From contig JAURIR010000006.1 of NCBI GenBank assembly GCA_030832645.1, forward strand, positions 1 through 56,382: 56,382 nucleotides of DNA. The letters are read 5' to 3'. Within the stretch, counting starts at the first letter, position 1. Each line of letters begins with the position of its first letter. Source of the stretch: Chitinophagales bacterium. GTDB taxonomy: Bacteria; Bacteroidota; Bacteroidia; Chitinophagales; Chitinophagaceae. The notes beneath the pieces are model-generated. The model saw only the letters and a program-made list of their open reading frames with translations, was not told where the DNA came from and did not search any database. The position numbers and the translations under genes are program-made. This document shows, in pieces, positions 15,712-25,035 of this stretch.

Positions 15712-16842
15712 CTAGTTTACCAAAATTACCGATTTATCCTTAATAATATGGTAAAATTTGATGCTCAGGGCCATGAAAAGCATCTTTGGGTTGGCATTGC
15801 GTTCTATGTAATAGATCGATTTATTGAGCTCATCCACCATTGCTTGAATCTGTGGAGTGTCTGCTAATTTGATCAAACGAGATGCAAAATCAATTTCATC
15901 TGCTGCAACATCTTTGGGAGTTTCGTTATTGGCCATGTAAACTGAAATAGACAGTAAATGGATGAAAAATCCGATGAATTGTTTTTGTTTTTCTCTACCC
16001 AGTTTACTGACTTCCTCAACCCATTTCACTTGTGCAGGTGGACCGTTTTTTAAGATTGCATTGAGCCATTCTCTCAAAAGTTCCTGCCAATTTTCGTCTG
16101 CTTGTTGCAGTAGGTGTAGCGCATCCCGTAGGTTTCCCTGTGCCAGAGGAGCTATTACTGCTGCTTTTTCTTTGGGAACTTGTCGGTGTTCAATCAACCA
16201 GGATTGAATTTCGCTGGAAGACAATCGATTGATTTTTACCAATTGTGTTCTCGATAATATAGTTGGAAGAATTTTAGATTCGTCTTCCGCCACCAGAATG
16301 AACAAGGTGTTGGGAGCAGGCTCCTCGATCACTTTTAATAACTTATTTCCTGAAGTGCCCAAATATTCGGGCATCCATTGAATTAAAATTTTATATCCGC
16401 TTTCAAAACTTTTTAGGCTGAGTTTCCTGATAATGTCTTCGCATTCGTGTGCAGTAATATTTCCCTGTTTGTTTTCTGCATCCAACGATTGAAGCCAGTC
16501 GAATGCATTCCCGTAAGGCATTTCAGCGTTGAAGGTTCTCCAATCTTCTATGAAGTCATTACAAACCGGCTTCTCAATTCCTGTTCTTGTAATGGTAGGG
16601 AAAGAAAAATGAATGTCGGGGTGAACCAATCCAGCAGCTTTTTTACACGATGCACAGGTACCACAGGCATCTTCTTTTTTATTTTCACATACAATGTATT
16701 GGGCAAGTGCATTGGCGAGCTGAAGCGCCCCACTTCCCTCTTTGCCTAAAAACAGCAGGGCATGGCTCAAGCGGTTGTTAGCCACCATTTGAACCAGTTT
16801 TTCTTTCACTTCTTTTTGCCCGGGGATTGCTGAAAAAAGCAT
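15712..16842 (-). CDS. holB: DNA polymerase III delta-prime subunit
   Basis: A clamp-loader subunit of 376 residues. It starts MLFSAIPGQKEVKEKL and has an AAA+ fold with a degenerate P-loop (GKEGSGAL, no GK[ST]), as expected for delta-prime, which does not bind ATP. A zinc-type cluster CGTCASCKKA follows, then EEPAPNTLFILVAED and the sensor-like TILSRTQLVKI. The start is ATG 16842; the in-frame extension to 16863 crosses a TACCTTTA element (16847-16854, minus strand) that lies 4 nt from this ATG. Confidence 0.9.
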   Translation of the reverse strand: MLFSAIPGQKEVKEKLVQMVANNRLSHALLFLGKEGSGALQLANALAQYIVCENKKEDACGTCASCKKAAGLVHPDIHFSFPTITRTGIEKPVCNDFIEDWRTFNAEMPYGNAFDWLQSLDAENKQGNITAHECEDIIRKLSLKSFESGYKILIQWMPEYLGTSGNKLLKVIEEPAPNTLFILVAEDESKILPTILSRTQLVKINRLSSSEIQSWLIEHRQVPKEKAAVIAPLAQGNLRDALHLLQQADENWQELLREWLNAILKNGPPAQVKWVEEVSKLGREKQKQFIGFFIHLLSISVYMANNETPKDVAADEIDFASRLIKLADTPQIQAMVDELNKSIYYIERNANPKMLFMALSIKFYHIIKDKSVILVN

Positions 16843-16906
16843 GTTGTAAAGGTAAATGAACAAATATGATTGAGCAGTGTTAATTTAGTAGTACAAATTG
16901 AACATC

Positions 16907-17422
16907 ATGAGATTATTCATCATTCCTCTTATCGCATTATTTATGGGCGCAGGATCTATTCACAAGTTCAAGGTTCCTTCTATCGATGGTGGAACCATTG
17001 ATTTTTCAAAGTTCAAAGGAAAGAAAATTTTGGTAGTGAATACCGCTTCCAAGTGTGGATATACTCCTCAGTATGCAGACCTCGAAAAGCTATACGAGCA
17101 ATATAAAACTAAGTTGGTGATCGTTGGATTCCCTGCCAATAATTTTGGTGCACAGGAGCCTGGTACCAATGCAGAGATCAATGCATTCTGTCAAAAAAAT
17201 TACGGAGTTACATTTACCATGGCAGAAAAAGTTTCTGTAAAGGGAGACGATACTCATCCATTGTTCAAATGGCTGACATCAAAAGCGGAGAATGGAGTAA
17301 TGGATGCAGAAATCAAGTGGAATTTCACCAAGTTCTTACTGGATGAAAAAGGTCAGCTCATCAATGTATATCCGAGTAAAGTAAATCCTCTCGACGAAGA
17401 AATCACCAAGCATTTGAAATAG
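16907..17422 (+). CDS. Glutathione peroxidase-family thiol peroxidase (exported)
   Basis: 171 residues. The N-terminal hydrophobic segment MRLFIIPLIALFMGAGS looks like a signal peptide or anchor, so the enzyme probably acts in the periplasm. The peroxidatic residue is Cys50 in NTASKCGYT. The rest of the catalytic tetrad is visible: Gln in NNFGAQEPG, and Trp and Asn in KWNFTKFL. Such bacterial GPx proteins usually use thioredoxin rather than glutathione. I chose ATG 16907 over the TTG at 16898 because it gives a cleaner signal peptide. Confidence 0.92.
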   Translation: MRLFIIPLIALFMGAGSIHKFKVPSIDGGTIDFSKFKGKKILVVNTASKCGYTPQYADLEKLYEQYKTKLVIVGFPANNFGAQEPGTNAEINAFCQKNYGVTFTMAEKVSVKGDDTHPLFKWLTSKAENGVMDAEIKWNFTKFLLDEKGQLINVYPSKVNPLDEEITKHLK

Positions 17423-17430
17423 TAGAATAT

Positions 17431-18129
17431 TCAAATAGTATATGCAAGGCTGCAAATGGAAACAGATGCAGCCTTGTTTTTTAAGAGGAGGTTTGCACAG
17501 GCCTCTGCGGAAGCGCCAGTAGTAATTACATCATCCACTAACAAAATATGTTTGCTGTGAACTAGCGAAGAGTCTTTGATTTGAAAAACCTCTGCAACAT
17601 TTTCCCATCTTTCTATTCTTGATTTTTTTGTTTGTGTAGCTGTATTCTCTAGTCGATACAATACATCGTCGCGGAATTGATTGGTAACGACAGCAGCGAT
17701 ACCTGTACAAAGCAAACTTGCTTGATTATAACCTCTTGCATATTCTTTTTTAGGATGCAATGGCATAGGCAGGATGAGTTCAATGGGATGATGCAAAAAA
17801 AAATCTTTCATTGCTTCTCCCATCAGCGAACCCATATAGATACCAAGTGATGAGGCATTGTTGTATTTGATTTGATGAACAATGCGTTGCAACGGACTGT
17901 CTGGTATATAATAGAAAATGCTGAATGCTTTTTGAATAGGTGTTCTTCCCCAAAAAATTTTTTCGATTGCATTGTTATTGATGTGTTGGAATCCGGTGTA
18001 GGGTAGCGAAGACAAGCAGTTGGTACATACCATTTGCACTGAATCAACATGATCAGAAGAACAACCCGCACATACATGTGGAAAGAAAAGATGCGAAAGA
18101 GCATCCATGCATGAAGAAGCAAACGACAT
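17431..18129 (-). CDS. comF: ComF family protein (PRTase fold)
   Basis: A 232-residue ComF/GntX homologue; the family is linked to DNA uptake and ssDNA handling. The N-terminal zinc ribbon has Cys20, Cys23, Cys35 and Cys38. The C-terminal phosphoribosyltransferase domain has PMPLHPKKEYARGYNQ and the PRPP loop LLVDDVITTGAS. It follows radA after 4 bp, so both are probably one operon serving recombination and DNA uptake. Confidence 0.92.
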   Translation of the reverse strand: MSFASSCMDALSHLFFPHVCAGCSSDHVDSVQMVCTNCLSSLPYTGFQHINNNAIEKIFWGRTPIQKAFSIFYYIPDSPLQRIVHQIKYNNASSLGIYMGSLMGEAMKDFFLHHPIELILPMPLHPKKEYARGYNQASLLCTGIAAVVTNQFRDDVLYRLENTATQTKKSRIERWENVAEVFQIKDSSLVHSKHILLVDDVITTGASAEACANLLLKNKAASVSICSLAYTI

Positions 18130-18133
18130 TCGA

Positions 18134-19495
18134 TTACTTGAAAATAGTTCTGTATACTTCTTCGATCAGCGCAACAGATTGTACCTTGATGCCCTTGTGT
18201 TTTTCGGCTGTTCTGTTGTATTTACTGATGATGATATTCTCAAACCCGAGTTTTTCGGCTTCCGAGATTCGCTGATCCACGCGGTTCACGGCTCTGATCT
18301 CTCCGCTGAGTCCTACTTCCCCTGCAAAGCAGATCTTTTGGGAGAGGGGCACGTCTTCGTAGGAGCTGAGAAGGGCAAAGACCATGGCCAAATCGATGGC
18401 AGGGTCTTCGATTTTCAATCCACCTGCAATGTTTACAAATACATCTTTGGTGCCGAAGTGAAATCCACCTCTTTTTTCTAATACTGCCAGTAGCAATTGC
18501 AATCTTCTTAGATCAAATCCGCTTGCTGTTCGTTGAGGTGTTCCATAAACAGATGGAGTAACCAATGCTTGCACTTCTATCAACAAAGGTCTCAATCCTT
18601 CCATGGTTGCACCGATAGCAATACCACTTAATTGTTCTTCTTTTTGGTTGATTAAAATATCAGAAGGATTGGTAACAGGTTTCATTCCTGTTCCGGTCAT
18701 TTCATAAATACCCAATTCAGCTGTAGAACCAAATCTGTTTTTCGTTGTTCGTAAAATTCTATAAGCATAATGTTGATCGCCTTCAAATTGCAATACAGTA
18801 TCTACCATGTGTTCCAATAATTTTGGACCAGCGATGCTGCCATCTTTTGTAATATGTCCGATCAGAAAAACAGGTGTTTGAGTTTCTTTTGCAAAGCGTT
18901 GAAATTCTGACGTGCATTCTCTGATTTGCGAAATCGTTCCGGGCGACGAATCGATATACGATGATTGCAATGTTTGAATGGAGTCGATGATAACGAGTTG
19001 CGGTTGAATTTTTTTAATCTCTTGAAACACGCTCTGGGTGGATGTTTCGGTTAATAAGAAAAAATCATCGTGTGCAATATTGATTCTGTTTGCACGCATT
19101 TTAATTTGTTGTTCGCTTTCTTCTCCGCTGATATAAAGTACACGAAGTTCGTTCATCATCAATGCATCTTGAAGAAACAGCGTTGATTTACCAATGCCCG
19201 GTTCACCTGCTACGAGAACTAAACTTCCAGGAACAATTCCACCTCCCAATACTCTATTGAGTTCATCGTCTTTTGTGATGATGCGTTGTTTTTCTTCGCT
19301 TGCAATTTCATTTAGCACAACCGATTTTGATTGACCTGCTGGAATGGATTTCCAATTTTCTTTGGCTGATTTTTCTTTGTGAATGATTTCTTCGGTGAAG
19401 GTGTTCCATTCATTGCATGCAGGACATTTACCAACCCACTTAGCAGATTCGTATCCGCAACTTTTACAAAAAAACGCTTTTTTGATTTTGCTCAT
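18134..19495 (-). CDS. radA: DNA repair protein RadA
   Basis: A 453-residue RecA-like branch-migration helicase. The N-terminal zinc finger has Cys10, Cys13, Cys24 and Cys27. The ATPase core has Walker A GEPGIGKST, Walker B LVIIDSIQT, and the RadA-specific KNRFGS. The C-terminal Lon-protease-like domain includes FVNIAGGLKIEDPAIDLA and GEVGLSGEIR. It is the first gene of the radA-comF pair; the long upstream region carries repeat and RNA elements. Confidence 0.97.
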   Translation of the reverse strand: MSKIKKAFFCKSCGYESAKWVGKCPACNEWNTFTEEIIHKEKSAKENWKSIPAGQSKSVVLNEIASEEKQRIITKDDELNRVLGGGIVPGSLVLVAGEPGIGKSTLFLQDALMMNELRVLYISGEESEQQIKMRANRINIAHDDFFLLTETSTQSVFQEIKKIQPQLVIIDSIQTLQSSYIDSSPGTISQIRECTSEFQRFAKETQTPVFLIGHITKDGSIAGPKLLEHMVDTVLQFEGDQHYAYRILRTTKNRFGSTAELGIYEMTGTGMKPVTNPSDILINQKEEQLSGIAIGATMEGLRPLLIEVQALVTPSVYGTPQRTASGFDLRRLQLLLAVLEKRGGFHFGTKDVFVNIAGGLKIEDPAIDLAMVFALLSSYEDVPLSQKICFAGEVGLSGEIRAVNRVDQRISEAEKLGFENIIISKYNRTAEKHKGIKVQSVALIEEVYRTIFK

Positions 19496-19567
19496 GAAGT
19501 GAAGTTAACGCGCAGTATTTTTTTTATTGTTGTAAATAACAGTGAAAGAGGGTTTTTTTTAACTGAG

Positions 19568-19597
19568 AACTGTTAACCGTTAACTGTTAACGGTTAA
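19568..19597. repeat. GTTAAC-type interspersed repeat, copy 2, with perfect palindrome
   Basis: AACTGTTAACCGTTAACT (19568-19585) matches copy 1 at 11480-11497 exactly. Here it extends into a 25-bp palindrome at 19573-19597: 12-bp arms TTAACCGTTAAC and GTTAACGGTTAA around a single T. Confidence 0.7.
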
Positions 19598-19646
19598 AAA
19601 ACCAAAGGGCCAGCAGACGCCGACCCTTTAGTACTTACTAACCCAT
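19596..19646 (-). ncRNA. Candidate structured RNA element, copy B, with terminator-like end
   Basis: Read on the minus strand: the motif ATGGGTTAGTAAGTAC (19646-19631), one nucleotide, then an 11-bp hairpin with AAAGGGTCGGC and GCTGGCCCTTT as arms and GTCT as loop (19629-19604), then GG and six Ts. The stem is complete only on this strand, where two positions are G-U wobbles; on the plus strand they become A-C mismatches. That indicates a minus-strand RNA ending in an intrinsic terminator. The motif also occurs in copy A (4496-4511). Confidence 0.45.
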
Positions 19647-19982
19647 TAAATTCTTGCACTAAATTACAAATTGCCGCCACAGTACAAAATAATTTTTTGG
19701 GGTTGTTGAAAACTTTTCACCCTTATTTTAGGTGATTTTGACTCCAAAAAACGGATTTTTCATCTTGTAAAAAGCTGTAAATCAACAACTTGAAATTTTA
19801 CATCCTTTCAGCCTAGTTTTCCCCTCCAGGAAAAAAATGATTTTATGCAGTTAATATATTAATAACTTTTATAATATATAATAGATGAATGTAACAAGCA
19901 AGAATTAATACAAAAATGACATGTTCATCTTTATAACTCGCAATGAATTAATTAGTTAAACAAGAATTTTTAGGAGGCGTCA
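19647..19982. other. AT-rich intergenic DNA upstream of the susC promoter
   Basis: About 340 bp with no credible ORF. It is rich in A/T runs. AGGAGG at 19972-19977 looks like a Shine-Dalgarno sequence but precedes no accepted start. No tRNA or riboswitch pattern was recognised. Confidence 0.4.
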
Positions 19983-20013
19983 TTGCCCAAAAGTGAATTA
20001 TTTGTTATATTCG
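19983..20013 (+). promoter_or_regulatory. Promoter of the susC operon
   Basis: TTG (19983-19985), 20 bp, then TATATTCG (20006-20013): a good Bacteroidota -33/-7 arrangement. It predicts a leader of about 30 nt before ATG 20052. Confidence 0.55.
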
Positions 20014-20051
20014 CGACAAGACAAATTAGAATTACAACAAAAATTAATTGC

Positions 20052-23000
20052 ATGAGAAAAAAACTCCTACTTGGTTTTTGTGCGATGGCATTCTTCGCAA
20101 TGTCCTCTTTTGCACAAAATGTTGTGAAAGGAAAAGTTTCCGGTGCAGACGGTGCTCCTGTTGCAGGCGCTTCCGTTAAAGTAGTTGGAAGTACCTCAGG
20201 TACCTCTACTGCAGCCGATGGAACTTTCTCTCTTTCCGTAAGCGATCTCAACAAAACGTTGGAGATCACTTCAGTTGGATTTGAGAAATTGACAGTTCGT
20301 GCTGGATCCAATCTCTCCAATCTACAACTCTCTGCCTCTTCCGCAGGTTTGCAGGAAGTGGTAGTAACTTCTCTTGGTATTAGAAAAGAGAAGAAGCAGC
20401 TTGTGTACGCTGTATCAGAAGTAAAAGCTGAGCAGTTACAACAAAAAGCTGAACCAGACGTATTGCGTGCCCTTTCTGGTAAGGTACCAGGGGTTGATAT
20501 CACCGGCGGTGGTGGTGCACCTGGTCAATCTACAAAGATCAACTTAAGAGGTAATACCTCTTTCTCTGCTGTGAACCAGCCGTTGATTGTAGTAGATGGA
20601 ATTCCTTTCGATAACAGTGTAAACAACTCTGTTGGTTTCGATCAGGGAACTACCTTCTCTAACCGTTTATATGACATCGATCCAAATACGATCGAGTCAA
20701 TGACCGTGTTGAAAGGTATCTCTGCATCTGCACTTTACGGACAGCGTGCTGCAAACGGTGTTGTATTGATTACTACTAAGAGCGGTGCTAAATCTAGAAA
20801 AGGATTGGAAGTAAGCTACTCTGCATCTTACAACGCTGAGCAGATTTCTTCTCTACCTGATTATCAGAATGCATACGGACAGGGTTCTAACCAGAACTAC
20901 AACGGTGCCTTCATTGGTAACTGGGGTGCTCCTTTCGCTGACCAGGCAAGAAAAGTGAACGAAGCTTCTGGCGGACTTTTGAAATATCCTGAAATTTTGA
21001 AAGTACCAACTCAGTTGAAAATCCGTTATCCAGGCTTGTTCCCTGATGTGCCAGACGAGATCGATTACAAAGCATACGATTTGTTGAATGCGTTCTTCAG
21101 AACCGGTAACATGGTGGAGAACAGTGTGAACGTAAACGGTGGTGATGGTAAAAACAATATCAACGTTACAGCCAGCCGCATGTACAACACCGGTATTCTT
21201 CCTAATTCAAATACAGGAAGAACATCTGTAAGCGTAGGTGGTAATTCACAATTGGCAAATGGTTTCAGAGTATCTGGAAGCATTAACTATGTAAATACAT
21301 CACAACAGAATCCTAAGTCGGGTGCTAGTGCCTTCAACGACTACGGTGGAGGAACAGGCGGATCAATTTTTGATCGTCTATTCTATTTCCCAAGAAGCTT
21401 CCCGCTTGGTAGCATGCCTTTCGAGGATCCTAATACTGGCGGTAACATATTCTATCGTGCTACAGACAATCCATTGTGGACTGCCAAATACAACTTGTTT
21501 AATTCCAATGTAAATCGTGTGTTCGGTAACTTCAGTGCCGCTTACGATCTTACTAAATCGTTGGAATTGAGCTTCAAAGGTGGTTTGAACAGCTACACTG
21601 ATTTCCAAAAGCAAATCACACGTCCTGGTGGTAACTCTGGCGGTGGTATCGGTAACGTATGGGAGTCTACTACAAGAAATACTGAAAAGAACTTTCAATT
21701 GTTGTTGACCACTAAATCTATCAAATTGATGGATAACCTCGATTTCAATGGAATCGCGGGTGTGGAAGCAAACGAAAGAAAGTACTATAATAACTACCAA
21801 TACGGTGTTGGTTTCATTGTACCAGACATTTACAAATTGACCAATACTTCTCAACAGGCTGTTTATTCAGACTACGACAGAAATCAGCGCATCTTGGGTG
21901 CTTTCGGTCGTTTGAACTTCTCTTACAACAACTACTTGTTCTTGGAATTGACTGGTCGTAACGACTGGACTTCAACGCTACCAGTTGATAACAGAAGTTA
22001 TTTCTATCCAAGTGCCGGTTTGAGCTTTGTGTTTACAGACGCGTTGAACTTGAAGAGCGATGTGCTCTCTTATGGTAAATTGCGTGTAAACTTTGCCGAA
22101 ACCAAGCGCGATGTACCTCCTTATCAGTTGTTGACAACATACAACGTTACTTCTCCTTCTTATTTGACTCCTGCAGGTTCAACTGTTTACTCTTCTTCTT
22201 TGAGTGATGCGTTGAAGAACAGTGCGTTGAAGCCAGAAGGTGTAAAGGAGTTTGAAGTAGGTTCTGAATTGAACTTCTTCAACGGAAGATTGAAATTTGA
22301 TCTCACTTATTATAGAAAGACTTCAAAAGACAACTTCGTTACCAAGCGTATTCCTGTAACTTCTGGTTTTTCTACCTTGGCAATCAACGCGGGTAGCATC
22401 AGAAACGTAGGTTATGAGGCTGGTGTTGAAATTGTTCCAGTGAAAACAAAGAGTGGGTTCACTTGGTCTATCTTCTCTGCATTTAACATGATTCGTTCTG
22501 AAGTACTTTCTACAGACGACCAAGGTGCTGATATCATCACTGGTAACGGTGCTCCCGTAGCAAACGTTCAGCGTGTGGGTCAACCATTCGGTATGTTGTA
22601 TGGTTTGGCTTCTGCAAGAGACGAGCAAGGTAATCGTTTGATTTGGCCTGGTCAGGGTGGAAACGGCGGTAAGCACATTTACAAAGATGTAGATGATGTT
22701 TTCGGTAATCCAAACTTGGACTTCAAATTAGGTGTAACCAATACATTGACTTATAAGAACGTTAGCTTCTCAGCATTGTTAGACTGGTGGCAAGGTGGAG
22801 ACATGTACTCTATCACAGCTGCATCTCTATTGTTGCGCGGACAGCTTGCAAATTCTGTAGATCGTGAAGGTTTGTACGTAATTCCAGGTGTATACGGTGA
22901 TCCTGATAACAAGGTTGCATTGAAAGATGCAAATGGCAAGACCATCAAGAATACAACCAGTATCTCTGCATTCGACTACTATTTCTCTGATGGTTTCGGT

Positions 23001-23291
23001 GCTTATGGTCCAGACGATACCAACTTGTACGATCGTACAACGTTCAGATTGAGAGAGGTGAACTTGGGGTATAACATTCCTAAGAAGTTGTTGACAAAGA
23101 CTCCATTTGGTAGCATCAATGTAAGCTTCAGCGGAAGAAACCTTTGGTTCTATTGTCCAAACATGCTCCCTGGTTTGAATCTTGATCCAGAAGTACTTAG
23201 TGACGTATCTACTTCAAACATTCAAGGTATAGATTTGGGTGCTGCACCAAGTACACGTCGTTATGGTGTAAACCTTAGATTCACTTTCTAA
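20052..23291 (+). CDS. SusC/RagA-family TonB-dependent outer membrane transporter
   Basis: A 1079-residue SusC-type porin that imports large nutrients captured by its SusD partner, powered by TonB. The order is: signal peptide (MRKKLLLGFCAMAFFAMSSFA), a carboxypeptidase-regulatory-like domain (about 25-100, VKGKVSGADGAPVAGASVKV), the plug (LQEVVVTSLGIRKEK, NLRGNTSF, VVDGIPFDNS), and a beta-barrel ending in the aromatic YGVNLRFTF. I chose ATG 20052; the ORF is open from TTG 19983 but that would bury the signal peptide. Codon use is noticeably more uniform than in neighbours (many GGT, AAC, TTC), suggesting high expression. No glycosidase or regulator is adjacent, so the substrate is open. Confidence 0.96.
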   Translation: MRKKLLLGFCAMAFFAMSSFAQNVVKGKVSGADGAPVAGASVKVVGSTSGTSTAADGTFSLSVSDLNKTLEITSVGFEKLTVRAGSNLSNLQLSASSAGLQEVVVTSLGIRKEKKQLVYAVSEVKAEQLQQKAEPDVLRALSGKVPGVDITGGGGAPGQSTKINLRGNTSFSAVNQPLIVVDGIPFDNSVNNSVGFDQGTTFSNRLYDIDPNTIESMTVLKGISASALYGQRAANGVVLITTKSGAKSRKGLEVSYSASYNAEQISSLPDYQNAYGQGSNQNYNGAFIGNWGAPFADQARKVNEASGGLLKYPEILKVPTQLKIRYPGLFPDVPDEIDYKAYDLLNAFFRTGNMVENSVNVNGGDGKNNINVTASRMYNTGILPNSNTGRTSVSVGGNSQLANGFRVSGSINYVNTSQQNPKSGASAFNDYGGGTGGSIFDRLFYFPRSFPLGSMPFEDPNTGGNIFYRATDNPLWTAKYNLFNSNVNRVFGNFSAAYDLTKSLELSFKGGLNSYTDFQKQITRPGGNSGGGIGNVWESTTRNTEKNFQLLLTTKSIKLMDNLDFNGIAGVEANERKYYNNYQYGVGFIVPDIYKLTNTSQQAVYSDYDRNQRILGAFGRLNFSYNNYLFLELTGRNDWTSTLPVDNRSYFYPSAGLSFVFTDALNLKSDVLSYGKLRVNFAETKRDVPPYQLLTTYNVTSPSYLTPAGSTVYSSSLSDALKNSALKPEGVKEFEVGSELNFFNGRLKFDLTYYRKTSKDNFVTKRIPVTSGFSTLAINAGSIRNVGYEAGVEIVPVKTKSGFTWSIFSAFNMIRSEVLSTDDQGADIITGNGAPVANVQRVGQPFGMLYGLASARDEQGNRLIWPGQGGNGGKHIYKDVDDVFGNPNLDFKLGVTNTLTYKNVSFSALLDWWQGGDMYSITAASLLLRGQLANSVDREGLYVIPGVYGDPDNKVALKDANGKTIKNTTSISAFDYYFSDGFGAYGPDDTNLYDRTTFRLREVNLGYNIPKKLLTKTPFGSINVSFSGRNLWFYCPNMLPGLNLDPEVLSDVSTSNIQGIDLGAAPSTRRYGVNLRFTF

Positions 23292-23319
23292 TTCGTGAAC
23301 CACTTAAAACGATCAAAAG

Positions 23320-25017
23320 ATGAAAAATAAAATGAAAAATATAAATAAGTGGATCGCTGGTGTATCATTGGCGGTTGTAATCTCTTTCGCATCATGTACG
23401 AAAGATTCCAACCTCTTTGATCTCGACATCAACGTGGATCCAAACAATCCTACGAAGGGTTCGGTAAAATTACTTTTACCAGAAGCTGAACGCAGAATGG
23501 CGAACTGGCTCAACGGCCTAGTACAAACCCAAATGGGTGCTGTTGGACAAATCTCTGCCAGTGATTCTTACGGCTACGGTGCCAACGGTTTCTACGGAAG
23601 CTGGTCTAGTTTTTACACTGGATGGGGCAAAGACGTAGATGAAATCATCAAAGCTGCAACTGAAGCCGGCAACAAACCATATTTGGGTGTTGCACAAGCA
23701 ATGAAGGCCTATGGTTTTGTTACCATGGTTGATTTGTTCGGTACTTGTCCTTATACCGAGGCATTTGGTGGTAACCTAGCTGAGCAGAATATCAATCCAA
23801 AATTTGATGCAGGTAAAGATATTTACGCTGCTTGTTACAAATTGTTGGATGACGCTACTGCAAACTTAAATGCCGCTTCTTCTATCTCTATCAGTCCAGA
23901 TATCTTCTACAGCGGTAGCAAGGCAAACTGGATCAGATTTGTGAATACACTTCGTTTGAAGATGAAAATCACTGAGAGAAGAGTTAATCCAAACTCTAAA
24001 GCGGATATCCAAGCTGCATTGACTGCAACAGGCGGATTGGTTACTGGTACTGCCAATGATTTTACATGGAAGTACGGTAGTCAAATTTCTCCTGAATTGC
24101 GTCACCCTTGGTATACTGCTGGTTATCTATCTCAAATGGATTTCACGTATGTTGAAGTTGATATGATGTGGAAGATGTTCTTGAAAAAAGATCCACGCTT
24201 CCCATTCTATTACAAGCGCCAAACAAGCTATTTGTTGAATCCAAACAATCCAACAGATAAAGGTGCTACACCTGTTCAAGGTGCTTACTTGGTATACGAG
24301 AACTCTGCATGGGAACAAGGTGTTGCTGCCGGTGTACTTTCTCGTACAAAGGCGGATACCCAATTCCTTGCTGGTTTCTTCGGTAGATACCGTGGTGACC
24401 AAGCCGGTGTTCCTCAAGACCAAGACTACAGAACTGCACCAGGTGTTTATCCTGCAGCTGGTTTGTACGACGATAGAAACGGAGCTCCTGTATTGTTGCG
24501 CTCAGGTGGCGGCAACAAAGGACGCGGCGACGGTATTTCTCCTTTCATGACTAGCTGGATGGTTAAATTCTGGCAAGCAGAAGCAGAATTGGCATATAGC
24601 TTTGGTGATCCTCGCGCAACAGCGGAAGCTGCTGTAAGAGAGCACATCGCCTATGTAGCTGCTTTCGGTGCATCAAAAGATGCAAATGCAAAAGCTCCTG
24701 CAGCTGCCGATGTTACAGCCTATGTGAATGCATTCTTGGCTGATTACGACGCTGCTCCAACTGCCGAAGCTAAAATCAATGCTGTATTGTATCAGGCTTG
24801 GATCGCAGGTTGGGGTAATGGTTTTGAAGCATACAATGCTATGCGTAGAACCGGATATCCTACTGGCTTGAAACCACCGATCACGTTGTACAGTCAATTT
24901 GCACTTCGTTGGCCAGTTCCAGCAACTGAAGGTGCTTTGAATCCTAATGCTCCATCTCCACTTCCAGTTTACTTCACTGAGCCTGTGTTCTGGGATGTAG
25001 TAAAATTCAAATTCTAA
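23320..25017 (+). CDS. SusD/RagB-family nutrient-binding lipoprotein
   Basis: A 565-residue outer-membrane lipoprotein that acts as the lid over the SusC-type channel. The signal peptide ends VVISFASC with lipobox Cys26. The mature part begins in the SusD-like manner: LDINVDPNNPTKGS, then the helical TPR-like region (LGVAQAMKAYGFVTMVDLFG, YKLLDDATANL, KANWIRFVNTLRLKMKI). The C-terminus (EPVFWDVVKFKF) is typical. It follows susC by 28 bp and shares its codon bias, so one highly expressed operon is likely. It resembles the SusD-like type 2 group. Confidence 0.94.
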   Translation: MKNKMKNINKWIAGVSLAVVISFASCTKDSNLFDLDINVDPNNPTKGSVKLLLPEAERRMANWLNGLVQTQMGAVGQISASDSYGYGANGFYGSWSSFYTGWGKDVDEIIKAATEAGNKPYLGVAQAMKAYGFVTMVDLFGTCPYTEAFGGNLAEQNINPKFDAGKDIYAACYKLLDDATANLNAASSISISPDIFYSGSKANWIRFVNTLRLKMKITERRVNPNSKADIQAALTATGGLVTGTANDFTWKYGSQISPELRHPWYTAGYLSQMDFTYVEVDMMWKMFLKKDPRFPFYYKRQTSYLLNPNNPTDKGATPVQGAYLVYENSAWEQGVAAGVLSRTKADTQFLAGFFGRYRGDQAGVPQDQDYRTAPGVYPAAGLYDDRNGAPVLLRSGGGNKGRGDGISPFMTSWMVKFWQAEAELAYSFGDPRATAEAAVREHIAYVAAFGASKDANAKAPAAADVTAYVNAFLADYDAAPTAEAKINAVLYQAWIAGWGNGFEAYNAMRRTGYPTGLKPPITLYSQFALRWPVPATEGALNPNAPSPLPVYFTEPVFWDVVKFKF

Positions 25018-25035
25018 TCTTCAAAAAGTTAAAAC

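Noticed and set aside
19983-20051. In-frame TTG start for susC preceded by a perfect AGGAGG
   Set aside because: It would add 23 residues in front of a clear signal peptide, and the TTG fits better as the -33 box of the promoter. Bacteroidota rarely rely on Shine-Dalgarno sequences.
23866-24423. Antisense ORFs inside the susD-like gene
   Set aside because: They follow from the biased codon use of the sense strand and show no independent gene features.
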